A DNA stretch of 64,000 nt from Oceaniglobus indicus (GCF_002751875.1 NZ_NMZM01000005.1:124001-188000); one strand, 5' to 3'. Shown: positions 28,734-38,383, numbered from the stretch's first letter. Notes: generated by a model not told the origin, from the sequence alone. Numbers and translations are program-made.

Positions 28734-30508
28734 AGCGGCCAGATCAACGGAATGACAAGACATGCGGACACCCCCAGCATCAGGTTCAGCGGGATCCCCA
28801 CCCGCAGGTAATCGGTGAACTTGTACCCCCCCGGACCGTAGACCAGCGTGTTCGTCTGATACCCGATGGGTGTGGAAAACGCCGCCGAGGCCGCGAACAT
28901 CACCGCCACCACCAACCCCCGCGGATCCAGGCCCAGCGCATGGCCCAACTCGATGGCGATGGGCGTCAGGATCACGCCGATGGCGTTGTTGCTGACCATC
29001 TCGGTCAGGGTCGAGGCGATCAGGTAGATGCACAGGATCACCGCCACCGGCGGAAGCTGCACCAGAAGCGGCTCCAGCGTCGTGACCAGCAACGCCACCG
29101 CGCCGGATTCCTGCATCGCCACACCGACGGCCAGCATGGAGAAGATCAACGCCAGAAGCCGGCCCTCGACAAAGGTGAACGCCTCGTCGGCGTCGATGCA
29201 ACGCGCCAGCAGGATCACCGTCACCGCCAGCATCGCCAGCGCGAAGATCGGCGCGACACCCAGCGCCGCAAGGATCACGACCGCCGTCAGCGCGCCAATG
29301 GCGATGGGCGCCTTGCCCCGCCGATAGGCCAGGTCCGACGGCTTGGCGATATCCACCAGGTCCATGTCCACCGCCAGCCGCTGGATGTCCGCCGGCGCCC
29401 CTTCCAGCAACAGCGTGTCGCCGATCCGAACCACCACGTCGTCCAGCTGACGGCCGGTGTTCTGGTTACGTCGATGCACCGCCAGCGGATAAACGCCATA
29501 GCGCCGCCGCAACCGCATGGAGCCCAGCGACCGGCCGACCATCCGCGCCCCCGGCGTGATCAGCACCTCGACTGTTTCGGTCGCCACCGACGACAGCCGG
29601 TCCACCGCCCGCACGTCCGAATTGCTCTGCAATCCCAGAAGCTCGGACATCTCGGTGCGCAGAACCACCCGGTCGCCGGCCTCCAGCACGACCGCCCCCA
29701 TGTCACGGCGCAGCGACGCATCGCCCCGCAGCACGTCGACCACGCGCACGCCCTCGCGCTTGAACAGGTCCACCTCGGTCACCGGCTGCCCGATCAACGA
29801 CGACCCTTCGGGCAATGCAACCTCGGTGAAATACTTCATCTTGCGCTTGTCGCTCAGCATCCCGCTCAGCGACGGCCGGTCGGGCAGCAGGAACCGCCCG
29901 ATCAGCGCCATGTAGGCGCCCCCCAGGACAACCTGCAAAATCCCCAGCGGCGCGATCTCGAAGATCGAGAAGCCGTCCATCCCGGCCTGCCGCGCCACCC
30001 CGTCCACCAACAGGTTGGTCGAGGTGCCGATCAGCGTGATCGTGCCGCCCAGGATCGCGGCATAACTCAGCGGGATCAACAGCTTCGAGGGCGAAACCCC
30101 CAGCCGCTTGGCCAGTTGCACGAACACCGGAATCATCACGACCACGACCGGCGTGTTGTTCATGAAGGCCGACCCGAACGCCACGATCACCAGGCTCAGC
30201 ACCACGATCAGGATCGGATGGCGCGCCGCGCGCCGGTCGGCCTGTTCCGTCAGCCATTGCAAGGCCCCGGTCCTGACCAGCCCCCCCATGACAAGGAACA
30301 TTGCCGCGATGGTCCAGGGCGCCGAGTTCGAGAACACCTCGTCCAGCCGTTCATAGGGCAGCAGTCCCAGCACGAACATTGCCGAAGCGCCGGCAATCGC
30401 CACGACCTCGGTCGGATACACCTCCATCGCGAACATCACGAACATCACGGCAACCACGATAAAGCACAGGATCGCCTGCGTCATCGGATCGAACTGCAAC
30501 ATCACCAT
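28730..30508 (-). CDS. SLC13 (DASS) family permease with two RCK_C domains
   Basis: 592-residue inner-membrane transporter. About five hydrophobic segments up to residue 200, then a cytosolic insert with two TrkA_C/RCK_C domains (about 215-290, VALPEGSSLIGQPVTEVDLF; and 310-385, VLITPGARMVGRSLGSMRLR), then the second membrane half. SNNAIGVILTPIA near residue 530 and the earlier NNTPVVVVMIPVF are the typical divalent-anion/sodium symporter motifs. Members move dicarboxylates, sulfate or sulfur compounds; the substrate is not clear here. ATG at 30508 chosen (GAGAG about 9 bases upstream); a TTG lies two codons earlier. Confidence 0.88.
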   Translation of the reverse strand: MVMLQFDPMTQAILCFIVVAVMFVMFAMEVYPTEVVAIAGASAMFVLGLLPYERLDEVFSNSAPWTIAAMFLVMGGLVRTGALQWLTEQADRRAARHPILIVVLSLVIVAFGSAFMNNTPVVVVMIPVFVQLAKRLGVSPSKLLIPLSYAAILGGTITLIGTSTNLLVDGVARQAGMDGFSIFEIAPLGILQVVLGGAYMALIGRFLLPDRPSLSGMLSDKRKMKYFTEVALPEGSSLIGQPVTEVDLFKREGVRVVDVLRGDASLRRDMGAVVLEAGDRVVLRTEMSELLGLQSNSDVRAVDRLSSVATETVEVLITPGARMVGRSLGSMRLRRRYGVYPLAVHRRNQNTGRQLDDVVVRIGDTLLLEGAPADIQRLAVDMDLVDIAKPSDLAYRRGKAPIAIGALTAVVILAALGVAPIFALAMLAVTVILLARCIDADEAFTFVEGRLLALIFSMLAVGVAMQESGAVALLVTTLEPLLVQLPPVAVILCIYLIASTLTEMVSNNAIGVILTPIAIELGHALGLDPRGLVVAVMFAASAAFSTPIGYQTNTLVYGPGGYKFTDYLRVGIPLNLMLGVSACLVIPLIWPL

Positions 30509-30671
30509 CGGCAATCACTCTCAGCGACCGTCACGGCCGACGCGCAGAATATCGGCCATGGCGGGCGGCACAAGGGCTTCATCGCCGACCAACGCCTGCC
30601 GGACCCCCGGTCCACGGCCGGAAACGGGCGCCCGCAAACAATGGAATGCGCCGGAACGGCGCGCCTTCGGA

Positions 30672-31280
30672 TCAGCCGCCGTCCGGCACGCGAAGTTGCG
30701 CGATCACGGCCAGCCCGACAACCGCCAGCATCGATCCGGCCATCGCCAGGTTGACGATCCGCTGGGTGCGCGCGGACAGGTCCAGCCGATGCAGCGCTAT
30801 CCCGGCCCACAGCCACGCCAGGTGCAGCGGCACCCAGATCGCGGCGACAATCGCCAGCTTCACCGCGATTTCCACCCCCGGCCGGTCGGGCATGAACGCG
30901 AATCCCGAGAACAATGCCGTGTTTACCGCGTAAGCCTTGGGATTCAGCGCCTGCAGGATCAGCCCGCCGCCAATCCCAGGCGCCCGGCGTGCCGCAACAA
31001 TGGCCACGGTGGATCCGGCCAGCGCGATCTTCAGCGCCAGATACAGCAGATATGCCGTGGAGGCGACGAACAGCACGGTCCGGATTGCCGGATCGGCCAG
31101 CACCAGCGCCGCCAGACCACTGATCACCGCCAGCGCCACCGCGTAATGACCGATGAACAGGCCCAGCAGATACCGCATCCCGGCCCGCGCGCCAAAGGCT
31201 GATCCGACTCCCGCGGTCGACAAGACCCCGGGCCCCGGCGTCGCGATCAGGAAAAACACGGCCGCCGCGAAACTCAGCAT
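30672..31280 (-). CDS. LysE/RhtB family exporter
   Basis: 202 residues, six membrane segments. The family's opening motif is visible as FFLIATPGPGVLSTAGVGSA (about residues 9-28), together with LNPKAYAVNTALF near 112. Members export amino acids or related small molecules. The start overlaps the end of the guanine deaminase gene by 7 bases, so the two are probably translated together; this raises the possibility that the exporter handles a purine-related product rather than an amino acid. That substrate idea is inference. Confidence 0.88.
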   Translation of the reverse strand: MLSFAAAVFFLIATPGPGVLSTAGVGSAFGARAGMRYLLGLFIGHYAVALAVISGLAALVLADPAIRTVLFVASTAYLLYLALKIALAGSTVAIVAARRAPGIGGGLILQALNPKAYAVNTALFSGFAFMPDRPGVEIAVKLAIVAAIWVPLHLAWLWAGIALHRLDLSARTQRIVNLAMAGSMLAVVGLAVIAQLRVPDGG

Positions 31281-32575
31281 GTCACGGGCGCGCCCCCAAC
31301 CCAGACCTGGGCGATGGCCCGGTCATCGCCCATCATGATCGTCGGGAACACCGCCTCCCAGATGTCATCGGCTGTGGCGGCGCGCTGGGCGATGGCGGGG
31401 GTCGATGCCAGGTCCAGCGCGACGATATCCGCCTCGCTTCCCGGTGCCACGGTGCCGATCCGGTCGGCCATGTGCATCGCCCGCGCCGATCCCTCGGTCG
31501 CCAGCCACAAAAGCTGGGCCGGATGCAACGCCGTGCCGCCCAACTGGCCGATCTCATAGGCCGCGGCCATCGTGCGCAGCATCGAAAACGACGACCCGCC
31601 GCCGATGTCCGAGGCCAGACCGACCGACACCCCCCGCGCCCGCAACGCCGCCGCGCGAAACAGGCCCGAGCCGATGAACTGGTTCGATGTCGGGCAATGC
31701 ACCACGGCCGCACCGACCTCGGCCAGCCGTGCGATCTCGCGTTCCTCCAGGTGGATCGAGTGACCGTAAAGCCCCCGGGCGCCCAGCAGATCCGCCGCCT
31801 CGTAGGTGTCCAGGTAATCGCGCGCTTGCGGATGCAGGTCGTGCACCCAGGCGATCTCCTCGACCTGCTCGGACAGGTGGGTCTGCATCAGACATTCGGG
31901 ATGCTCCGACCACAGCGCCCCCAGCGCATGCAACTGCGCGCGGCTCGATGTCGGGGTGAACCGGGGCGTGATCGCATATTCCAGCCGGTCGACCCCGTGC
32001 CACTTCTCCAGCAACGCCTTGCTGTCGTCATAGGCCGATTGCGCGCTGTCCCGCAGCCCATCGGGCGCGTTGCGGTCCATGCAGGTCTTGCCGGCCACGG
32101 CCCGCACCCCCCGCGCCCGCGCCTCGCCAAAGAACGCCTCGACACTGACCGGATCCGAGGTGGCGAAGGAACAGACCGTCGTCGTGCCATGGGCCAGCGT
32201 CAGATCGAAGAACCGCCCGGCGATCAGCGCGGCATAGGCCGGATCCGACAGCCGCATTTCCTCGGGGAATGTATAGGTGTTCAGCCAGTCGATCAGCCGC
32301 TTGCCCCAGCTCGCGATCATCGCCGTCTGGGGAAAATGCACATGGGCATCGACGAACCCCGGCAACAGCAACGCATCCCCCATGTCGCGCACCGCGACGC
32401 GGGGGTGGTCGGCGCGCAACCGGTCGGCCGGGCCGACATCGCGGATCAGCCCGCCCTCGATCAACACCGCGCCGCGCCGCTCGTGCACCGCGCTTTCGGG
32501 CGCGGTGGCGGTGAAGGGATCGGCCCGGAAGGTCAGAAGCTGGCCGAGAATCAAACACTGGGAAACACTGGACAT
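31274..32575 (-). CDS. guaD: Guanine deaminase
   Basis: Zn-dependent amidohydrolase converting guanine to xanthine and ammonia. 433 residues. Metal ligands: HVH (residues 78-80) in GFVDAHVHFPQ, a later His in QTHLSE, GHSIHL, and Asp in ASDIGGGSSFSM. FPQTAMIASWGKRLIDWLNTYTFPEE and CPTSNQFIGSGL are guanine-deaminase-like. The ATG at 32575 gives the usual N-terminus; the frame is open to 32641. It precedes the LysE gene with a 7-base overlap. Nitrogen or purine salvage is the expected role. Confidence 0.92.
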   Translation of the reverse strand: MSSVSQCLILGQLLTFRADPFTATAPESAVHERRGAVLIEGGLIRDVGPADRLRADHPRVAVRDMGDALLLPGFVDAHVHFPQTAMIASWGKRLIDWLNTYTFPEEMRLSDPAYAALIAGRFFDLTLAHGTTTVCSFATSDPVSVEAFFGEARARGVRAVAGKTCMDRNAPDGLRDSAQSAYDDSKALLEKWHGVDRLEYAITPRFTPTSSRAQLHALGALWSEHPECLMQTHLSEQVEEIAWVHDLHPQARDYLDTYEAADLLGARGLYGHSIHLEEREIARLAEVGAAVVHCPTSNQFIGSGLFRAAALRARGVSVGLASDIGGGSSFSMLRTMAAAYEIGQLGGTALHPAQLLWLATEGSARAMHMADRIGTVAPGSEADIVALDLASTPAIAQRAATADDIWEAVFPTIMMGDDRAIAQVWVGGAPVTC

Positions 32576-32680
32576 GTGTCTTCCTAGGCCGCGCCGTCGG
32601 CAAGGTAAATCCGCCATGAACACTGGTGACGCAACCACCATTGCCCTATGGTCCGCATGACATCACCTTCGGAGACCCGC

Positions 32681-34072
32681 ATGAGCCACCCTGACCTCGC
32701 CCCCCACACCCCCGAGGACGAGGAAGAGGCCAGCTACGGGTTGGATCCACGCACCGTGACGGCCATCCTCGACGCGGTCGAAGCCGGCGACGCCGCCAGC
32801 CTGACGGCCCTGATGGAGCCGCTGCACCCCGCCGACATCGCCGACCTTCTGGAACAGATCGACGGCACCGACCGGCGCGATCTGATCGTTCTCTACGGCA
32901 AGGAATTCGACGGCGAGATCCTGTCCGAACTCGACGAATCGATCCGCGAGGACGTGATCGCGGCCCTGTCGCCCCAGGTCCTGTCCGATGCCGTGCGCGA
33001 GATGGAAAGCGACGATGTCGTGGACCTGCTCGAAGACCTGGAAAAACCACAGCAGGACGCGATCCTCGAAGTGCTGGAGGCGGCCGACCGCCTGGCCGTC
33101 GAACGCGCGCTGTCGTTCCCGGAATACTCGGCCGGGCGCCTGATGCAGCGCGAGGTGGTAATGGCTCCCGAACACTGGACGGTGGGCGAGGCCATCGATT
33201 ACATGCGCGACAAGGACGACCTGCCCGACCAGTTCTATCACCTGATCCTGGTCGACCCGCGCCTGCGCCCCACCGGCTATGTCGCGCTGGGCAAACTGAT
33301 GGCGGCCCGGCGCACCGTCCGGCTGGACACCCTGCTCGAACCCAGTTTCCGCACCTTCGACGTGGACGAGGAAGAAGGCGACGTCGCCTATGCCTTCAAC
33401 CAGTATCACCTGATCTCCGCCCCCGTGGTCGACGACGACGGCCGGCTGGTCGGCGTGATCACCATCGACGACGCGATGATCGTGCTGGACGAGGAACACG
33501 AGGAAGACATCCTGCGCCTCGCCGGGGTCGGCGACGAAAGCCTGTCCGACAGCACCCTGACCATCGTGCGGCAGCGGTTTCCGTGGCTGGCCGTCAACCT
33601 CGCCACCGCGATCCTCGCCTCCATCGTCATCGCCCAGTTCGAATCGACGCTGGCGGCGGTGGTGGCGCTGGCGGTCCTGATGCCCATCGTCGCCTCCATG
33701 GGCGGCAACGCGGCCACCCAGACGATGACGGTGGCGGTGCGCGCGCTGGCAACGCGCGACCTCACCCGCTCGAACGCGCTGCGGGTGATCCGGCGCGAGC
33801 TGACGGCGGGCTTCCTGAACGGCTGCGTCTTCGCGGTGCTGATGGGGGTGATCGGCATGGCCTGGTTCGGCGCGCCGATGCTCGGCGTGGTGCTGGGCGC
33901 GGCGATGATCATCAACCTGATCGTCGCGGGTCTGGCCGGGGTGCTGGTGCCGCTGACGCTGGAAAAGGTCGGCGTCGATCCGGCCCTGGCCTCGGGCGCC
34001 TTCGTCACCACGGTCACCGACGTGGTCGGCTTCTTCGCCTTTCTCGGCCTCGCCGCGGTCATGCTGCTGTGA
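32681..34072 (+). CDS. mgtE: Magnesium transporter MgtE
   Basis: 463-residue Mg2+ channel. An acidic cytosolic N domain (about 40-135, LHPADIADLLEQI) leads to two CBS domains (about 140-265, with SAPVVDDDGRLVGVITIDDA), a linker helix and five membrane helices. The pore signature GGNAATQTMTVAVRAL is seen near 345. The ATG at 32681 has GGAG about 6 bases upstream and is preferred over ATGs at 32648 and 32657. The stop overlaps the start of the next gene as GTGA. Magnesium sensing is typically built into the cytosolic domains. Confidence 0.95.
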   Translation: MSHPDLAPHTPEDEEEASYGLDPRTVTAILDAVEAGDAASLTALMEPLHPADIADLLEQIDGTDRRDLIVLYGKEFDGEILSELDESIREDVIAALSPQVLSDAVREMESDDVVDLLEDLEKPQQDAILEVLEAADRLAVERALSFPEYSAGRLMQREVVMAPEHWTVGEAIDYMRDKDDLPDQFYHLILVDPRLRPTGYVALGKLMAARRTVRLDTLLEPSFRTFDVDEEEGDVAYAFNQYHLISAPVVDDDGRLVGVITIDDAMIVLDEEHEEDILRLAGVGDESLSDSTLTIVRQRFPWLAVNLATAILASIVIAQFESTLAAVVALAVLMPIVASMGGNAATQTMTVAVRALATRDLTRSNALRVIRRELTAGFLNGCVFAVLMGVIGMAWFGAPMLGVVLGAAMIINLIVAGLAGVLVPLTLEKVGVDPALASGAFVTTVTDVVGFFAFLGLAAVMLL

Positions 34073-34626
34073 GCGTCGCGGACGCCAAGAAGGCGGCCCG
34101 CACCGCCGGCTACGCCCGCCGCGCCGCCGCCCGCACTGCCGACGCGCAGGCGGCGGCCAGCCGTCATCTGCTGGCCGCCCTCGCCCCTCACCAGGGCAGA
34201 CCGGTGTCGGGCTACATGCCGATCCGCACTGAAATCGATCCGCGCCCCGCCATGACACAGGCCGCCCGCCACGGCCCCGTCTGCGTGCCCATGATCGTGG
34301 CCAAGGGCCAGCCGCTGCGCTTTGCGCTCTGGACCCCCGCCACCGCGATGAGGCCCGGCACCTTCGGCGCCATGGTCCCGAAGGATCCCGTGTTTATCGA
34401 TCCCGAAGTCCTCATCGTCCCGCTGATCGCCTTCACGGCGCATGGCGGGCGCCTCGGATACGGCGGCGGCTTCTACGACCGCACCCTTCAGGCCCTGCGC
34501 GCCGCCCGCCCGACAATCGCCATCGGATTCGCCTTCGCCGCGCAACAGGACGACGGCCTGCCCCTCGAACCCACCGACCAACCGCTCGACGCCATCGTGA
34601 CGGAACAGGGCCTGATCCGTCCCTAG
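34069..34626 (+). CDS. 5-formyltetrahydrofolate cyclo-ligase
   Basis: 185-residue enzyme that converts 5-formyl-THF to 5,10-methenyl-THF with ATP. Family features: a basic N-terminus (KKAARTAGYARRAAAR), GYMPIRTEIDP near 45, VPLIAFTAHGGRLGYGGGFY near 120 with the ATP-binding GYGGGFYDR, and a short C-terminal domain. GTG start overlaps the mgtE stop as GTGA. It complements fhs and folD found 20 kb away: all three act on one-carbon folates. An unrelated longer reading frame exists upstream but belongs to mgtE in another frame. Confidence 0.92.
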   Translation: MSVADAKKAARTAGYARRAAARTADAQAAASRHLLAALAPHQGRPVSGYMPIRTEIDPRPAMTQAARHGPVCVPMIVAKGQPLRFALWTPATAMRPGTFGAMVPKDPVFIDPEVLIVPLIAFTAHGGRLGYGGGFYDRTLQALRAARPTIAIGFAFAAQQDDGLPLEPTDQPLDAIVTEQGLIRP

Positions 34627-34829
34627 GCTTTTTCTTGCCCGAAATACTCCCGCGCGGAGCGCTTTCGCCGCCGCGTCCACTCCCGTCATCCGAACCGGCA
34701 CGCCGACGCCGCGCCACCCGCAGCCCGAACAATCGAATGCGCCGCAGGCGCGCCGCCGGATCACGCCGGCGCCGGGGGAACGCGCGACACCACTTGCCCT
34801 CGCCGCCTCCCGGCCCTAACCACGACCCC

Positions 34830-35678
34830 ATGAGACTCCTCTTTCTGGGCGATGTGATGGGCCGCGCGGGACGCGCCGCGATCACCGAACGGCTGGCGAA
34901 ACTCCGCACCGACTGGCGGCTGGATTTCGTCGTGGTCAACGGCGAAAACGCCACCAACGGCGCGGGCCTTTCGGCGGATCACGCGAAAACCCTTCTCGAT
35001 GCGGGGGCGGACGTGCTGACTCTGGGCGATCATGCCTTCGATCAGAAGGACATGCTGCAATTCGCCGAAGCCGAACCGCGCATCATCCGGCCGCTGAACT
35101 TCTCGAAAACCGCACCGGGGCGCGGCGCGCGGGTGTTCAACGCGCCGGGCGGACGCAAGGTGCTGGTGGCCCAGGTGCTGGGCCAGGTCTTCATGAAACG
35201 TCCCTTCGACGACCCCTTCTCGGCGATCGAGCCGGTGCTGAAGGCCGCGCCCCTGGGCGTTCAGGTCAACGCCGCGCTGGTCGACATGCATTGCGAGGCG
35301 ACAAGCGAAAAGATGGCCATGGGCCACTGGTGCGACGGGCGCGCCAGCGTTGTCGTCGGCACCCACACCCATGTGCCCACGGCGGACGCGATGATCCTGC
35401 CCCGCGGCACCGCCTATCTGACCGATGCAGGCATGTGCGGCGATTACAACTCGGTCATCGGCATGGACAAGGCGGAACCGATGAACCGCTTCATCACCGG
35501 CATGCCCAAGGCCCGCTTCACCCCCGCCAACGGTCCCGCCACCCTGTCGGGCCTGTTCGTGCGCACCGACGATGCCACCGGTCGCGCGCTCGAGGTGACG
35601 ATGGTGCGCGACGGCGGTGCGCTTCAGGCCGCCGCGCCGGGAACGACCGGCGCGGGCGGTGCGACCACGCCCACCTGA
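34830..35678 (+). CDS. YmdB-family metallophosphoesterase
   Basis: 282-residue calcineurin-like phosphodiesterase of the YmdB/TIGR00282 type, whose studied members hydrolyse 2',3'- and 3',5'-cyclic nucleotides. Metal and active-site motifs: FLGDVMGRAGR near residue 5, VVNGENATNGAG near 38, TLGDHAFDQ near 67, DMHCEATSEK near 155, GTHTHVPTAD near 183 and TDAGMCGDYNSVIG near 205. The ATG at 34830 opens the conserved core. About 200 bases without a recognisable element separate it from the cyclo-ligase gene. The last 55 bases overlap the convergent membrane-protein gene. Confidence 0.92.
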   Translation: MRLLFLGDVMGRAGRAAITERLAKLRTDWRLDFVVVNGENATNGAGLSADHAKTLLDAGADVLTLGDHAFDQKDMLQFAEAEPRIIRPLNFSKTAPGRGARVFNAPGGRKVLVAQVLGQVFMKRPFDDPFSAIEPVLKAAPLGVQVNAALVDMHCEATSEKMAMGHWCDGRASVVVGTHTHVPTADAMILPRGTAYLTDAGMCGDYNSVIGMDKAEPMNRFITGMPKARFTPANGPATLSGLFVRTDDATGRALEVTMVRDGGALQAAAPGTTGAGGATTPT

Positions 35679-36844
35679 ATCGCCAGTTCGCGCATCAGGC
35701 CGCCGGGGACCAGCCCGATCACATGGTCGGGCACCCAGAACAGGTTGGCGAGGCAGATCGCCGCCACCAGCCACATCCGGGGCGCGCGCACCTGCACCAC
35801 GTCGCCGCGCAAGGCCAGCGCCATCAGGATCATCCCCACCGCCGTGACATGCAGCGACATCCATCGCCCCCAGTCCACCGCCACCGCGTAAAGCGGCAGC
35901 AGCGGCACCAGAAGCACAACCGTCAGCCCCAGCATCACCGCCCAACGGTCATGCAGCGCGATCAGGTACAGCAAGGGCACCCCGGCCAGCCCATAGGCCA
36001 GCAGGAACGCCGCGCCCGACCGTTTGTTCAGCAGATCGCCCAGAAGGTCGCGCCCGAACCCCAGGTCATAGGCCATCCATTCGATGGCACCGATGCACAG
36101 CCCGCCATCGGCGCCGCGCGCCAGCAACGGCGCACAGATGGCACCGGCATCGGCGGTGCCCGAATGGGTCCACGCGAACCAGAACGCCGCGGCGATTGCC
36201 CCGACGAACACCAGCGCGCCGACACGGAACGCGGCCGCGCGACGGTCCGGACGCACCAGAACGATGAACAGCACACCGTAGGCCGGCGCGAGGAACGCCA
36301 TGGCCTCGTGCGCCACACAGGCCACCACGAACAGCACGGCCGAGGTCAGGCACAGCAATAACCGCCCGCCACCCGGCCGCGCAGGTACCGCGAACATCAG
36401 CGCCATGGCCGCGAAGGCCAGCAGTTCCTTGCGCATCCCCGCCTCGGGCCGGGCGGCCCAGAACAGCACGAAGAATGCGGGCGAGGTCAGCAACAGCGCC
36501 CAGACCGGCCGCGCCAGCAAACGGGCGAACACCGCCAGCAAGATCGCCAGCGCAGCGGCAAACAGCACGAATTGCACCGCCACGACAACGCCGACCGGCG
36601 ACGCCCCGACCAGATCCGACAGCGCGATCATCGCCGAGCCGAAGGGCCCCCGCCGGATCGCCCCCGCCCCGCCGTTGATCAGCCAATCGCCCTGCCGCCA
36701 CGGATCGCCGCCGCGCGCCAGATCGCGCCACAGCGACCACGCCACCAGCGCGCCGCACAGGGCCGCCAACCCCATGGCGCCCCGGCGGATCGCTGCCGCC
36801 CAGGCCCCGCGCTCCGGCACGGCCAGGGGATCGACCGGCCTCAT
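35624..36844 (-). CDS. Polytopic membrane protein coupled to the HAD-UbiA gene
   Basis: 406 residues with about ten hydrophobic segments and few charged loops. The first half includes WLINGGAGAIRRGPFGSA and a long luminal loop with GTADAGAICAPLLARG before EWMAYDLGFGRD. The ATG at 36844 overlaps the stop of the HAD-UbiA gene as ATGA, so the pair is almost certainly co-translated; the frame stays open far upstream, but only as the shadow of that gene. The topology could fit a GT-C or lipid-sugar-handling membrane protein, but I see no diagnostic motif. Ends 55 bases inside the convergent YmdB gene. Confidence 0.72.
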   Translation of the reverse strand: MRPVDPLAVPERGAWAAAIRRGAMGLAALCGALVAWSLWRDLARGGDPWRQGDWLINGGAGAIRRGPFGSAMIALSDLVGASPVGVVVAVQFVLFAAALAILLAVFARLLARPVWALLLTSPAFFVLFWAARPEAGMRKELLAFAAMALMFAVPARPGGGRLLLCLTSAVLFVVACVAHEAMAFLAPAYGVLFIVLVRPDRRAAAFRVGALVFVGAIAAAFWFAWTHSGTADAGAICAPLLARGADGGLCIGAIEWMAYDLGFGRDLLGDLLNKRSGAAFLLAYGLAGVPLLYLIALHDRWAVMLGLTVVLLVPLLPLYAVAVDWGRWMSLHVTAVGMILMALALRGDVVQVRAPRMWLVAAICLANLFWVPDHVIGLVPGGLMRELAIQVGVVAPPAPVVPGAAA

Positions 36845-38274
36845 GCCACAGATCCGATCACCGCGAAGATGACGATCAGGCCCAGCGACACCTGGCTGAC
36901 CCGGTCGCGCGCCGCGAACACCACCGGATCGTCGTGCATCCGCCCCCGGTGGGTCAGCATCACCACCCGGCTGATCCAGTACAGCAGCACGCAGCAGATC
37001 CCGCCCAGCGCCATGGGCTGAGAATACAGCGCGGCGACATCGGGCGAGCTGACATAAAGCGCCATGACCAGGACCGAGACATAGCCCGCCGAGATCGCCA
37101 TCATCGAGATCACCGGCAGATCCTCGACCACATAGCCGCGGCCACCCGCGCCCAGCTTGCCGCGCGCGGCACTGTCCACAAGTTCGGCCTGCCGCTTGAC
37201 CGCCGCCAGCGCGAAAAAGAAGAAGATCGAGAAGGCCAGCAGCCAGATCGACAGCGGAATGCCGGTCGCCGCCCCGCCGGCGACGATGCGCAGCGTGTAA
37301 AGCCCCGCCAGCACCGCGACGTCGATGATCGCCCGACGTTTCAAGGCCAGCGAATAGGCCGTCGTCAGCACCACATAGATTGCCATGACCCCGGCAAAGA
37401 CCCAACCGGCCAGCACGCTCAGCAGCGCGCCGCCGGCGAACAGCGCCCCCGCCATGGCACAGCCGTGCATGATCTGCAGGGTGCCCGCGGCCAGCGGGCG
37501 GAACCGCTTGCGCGGATGGGCGCGGTCGGCGGACAGGTCCAGCAGATCGTTCAGCAGATACACGGCCGACGCGATCATCGAGAAGGCGACAAAGGCCAGC
37601 AGGCTTTGCGCGAATGTCGCCCCGTCCAGCCGGTGTGCCGCCAACATCGGCACGAAGACCAGCGCGTTCTTCAGCCATTGATGGGGACGCAACGCGCGCA
37701 GATAGGGGCGCGGCGACGGCATGACGGTCGTCAGGTGTTCGGCCGCCCCGCCCAGCGCATCGGCGCGCGCGCGCAGGCCCGCGCCCGCGTTCACCGTGAT
37801 CGCCCGCGCCGCGCCGCGCCAGATCGGCAGGTCGGCCGCCGCGTCGCCCATGTAGGCATAGCCGCCCGCACCGAAGGTTTCATCCATGAACGCCGCCTTC
37901 TCGCGGCCCTTCAGGTTGCGGGTGCCGTCGGAACCGTGCGCCTCGTCGAAGATGCCCAGGTGATCGGCGATCCGCCGCGCCAACGCCCCGTCCGACGCGG
38001 TGACCAGCGCGGTGCGCCCGCCCGCCGCGCGCCAGCGTTCGACATAGGCGATGATCTTCGGATCATAGGGCAACAGGGTCACGTCGATCTCGGCGGCATC
38101 GGCCAGCCGCCGTTTCAGCGCGGCTCGCCCGCCACGCAGGGCGCCGGCGGCATGGAAAGGTGTGCGCCAATCGGCGGCGAAGGCCGCGCAGAAACTCTCG
38201 AACAGCATGTCCGAGCGCAACAACGTGCCATCCAGATCGACCGCAAGCACCACGGGCGCCCCATTTTCCGGCAC
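36841..38274 (-). CDS. HAD phosphatase fused to a UbiA prenyltransferase (DPPR-synthase-like)
   Basis: 477-residue fusion. Residues 1-185 are a HAD-type hydrolase: VDLDGTLL (catalytic Asp13 and Asp15), VTASD near 91, GDAAAD near 143. Residues 190-477 are a UbiA membrane prenyltransferase with about eight helices. Its motifs are LRPHQWLKNALVF (194-206) and ND-LLDLSADRAHP-RKRFRP (242-260), which match the decaprenyl-phosphate phosphoribosyltransferase branch (Rv3806c type) rather than ubiquinone-type UbiA. The product of that branch is a 5-phosphoribosyl lipid that needs dephosphorylation, a step the HAD domain could do. GTG start at 38274, GGGAG upstream. The reaction is inference; the domains are clear. 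Confidence 0.85.
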   Translation of the reverse strand: MPENGAPVVLAVDLDGTLLRSDMLFESFCAAFAADWRTPFHAAGALRGGRAALKRRLADAAEIDVTLLPYDPKIIAYVERWRAAGGRTALVTASDGALARRIADHLGIFDEAHGSDGTRNLKGREKAAFMDETFGAGGYAYMGDAAADLPIWRGAARAITVNAGAGLRARADALGGAAEHLTTVMPSPRPYLRALRPHQWLKNALVFVPMLAAHRLDGATFAQSLLAFVAFSMIASAVYLLNDLLDLSADRAHPRKRFRPLAAGTLQIMHGCAMAGALFAGGALLSVLAGWVFAGVMAIYVVLTTAYSLALKRRAIIDVAVLAGLYTLRIVAGGAATGIPLSIWLLAFSIFFFFALAAVKRQAELVDSAARGKLGAGGRGYVVEDLPVISMMAISAGYVSVLVMALYVSSPDVAALYSQPMALGGICCVLLYWISRVVMLTHRGRMHDDPVVFAARDRVSQVSLGLIVIFAVIGSVA

Positions 38275-38383
38275 ATCGCCACTCCCTGATCCCGGTATCG
38301 CCGCTTCCTAGACCGCGATCGGGGCGATTTCTGGGCGCGAACGGCCCGCGCGGGCAAATTCCCCCGCGGTGTGGCCCGAAAAC

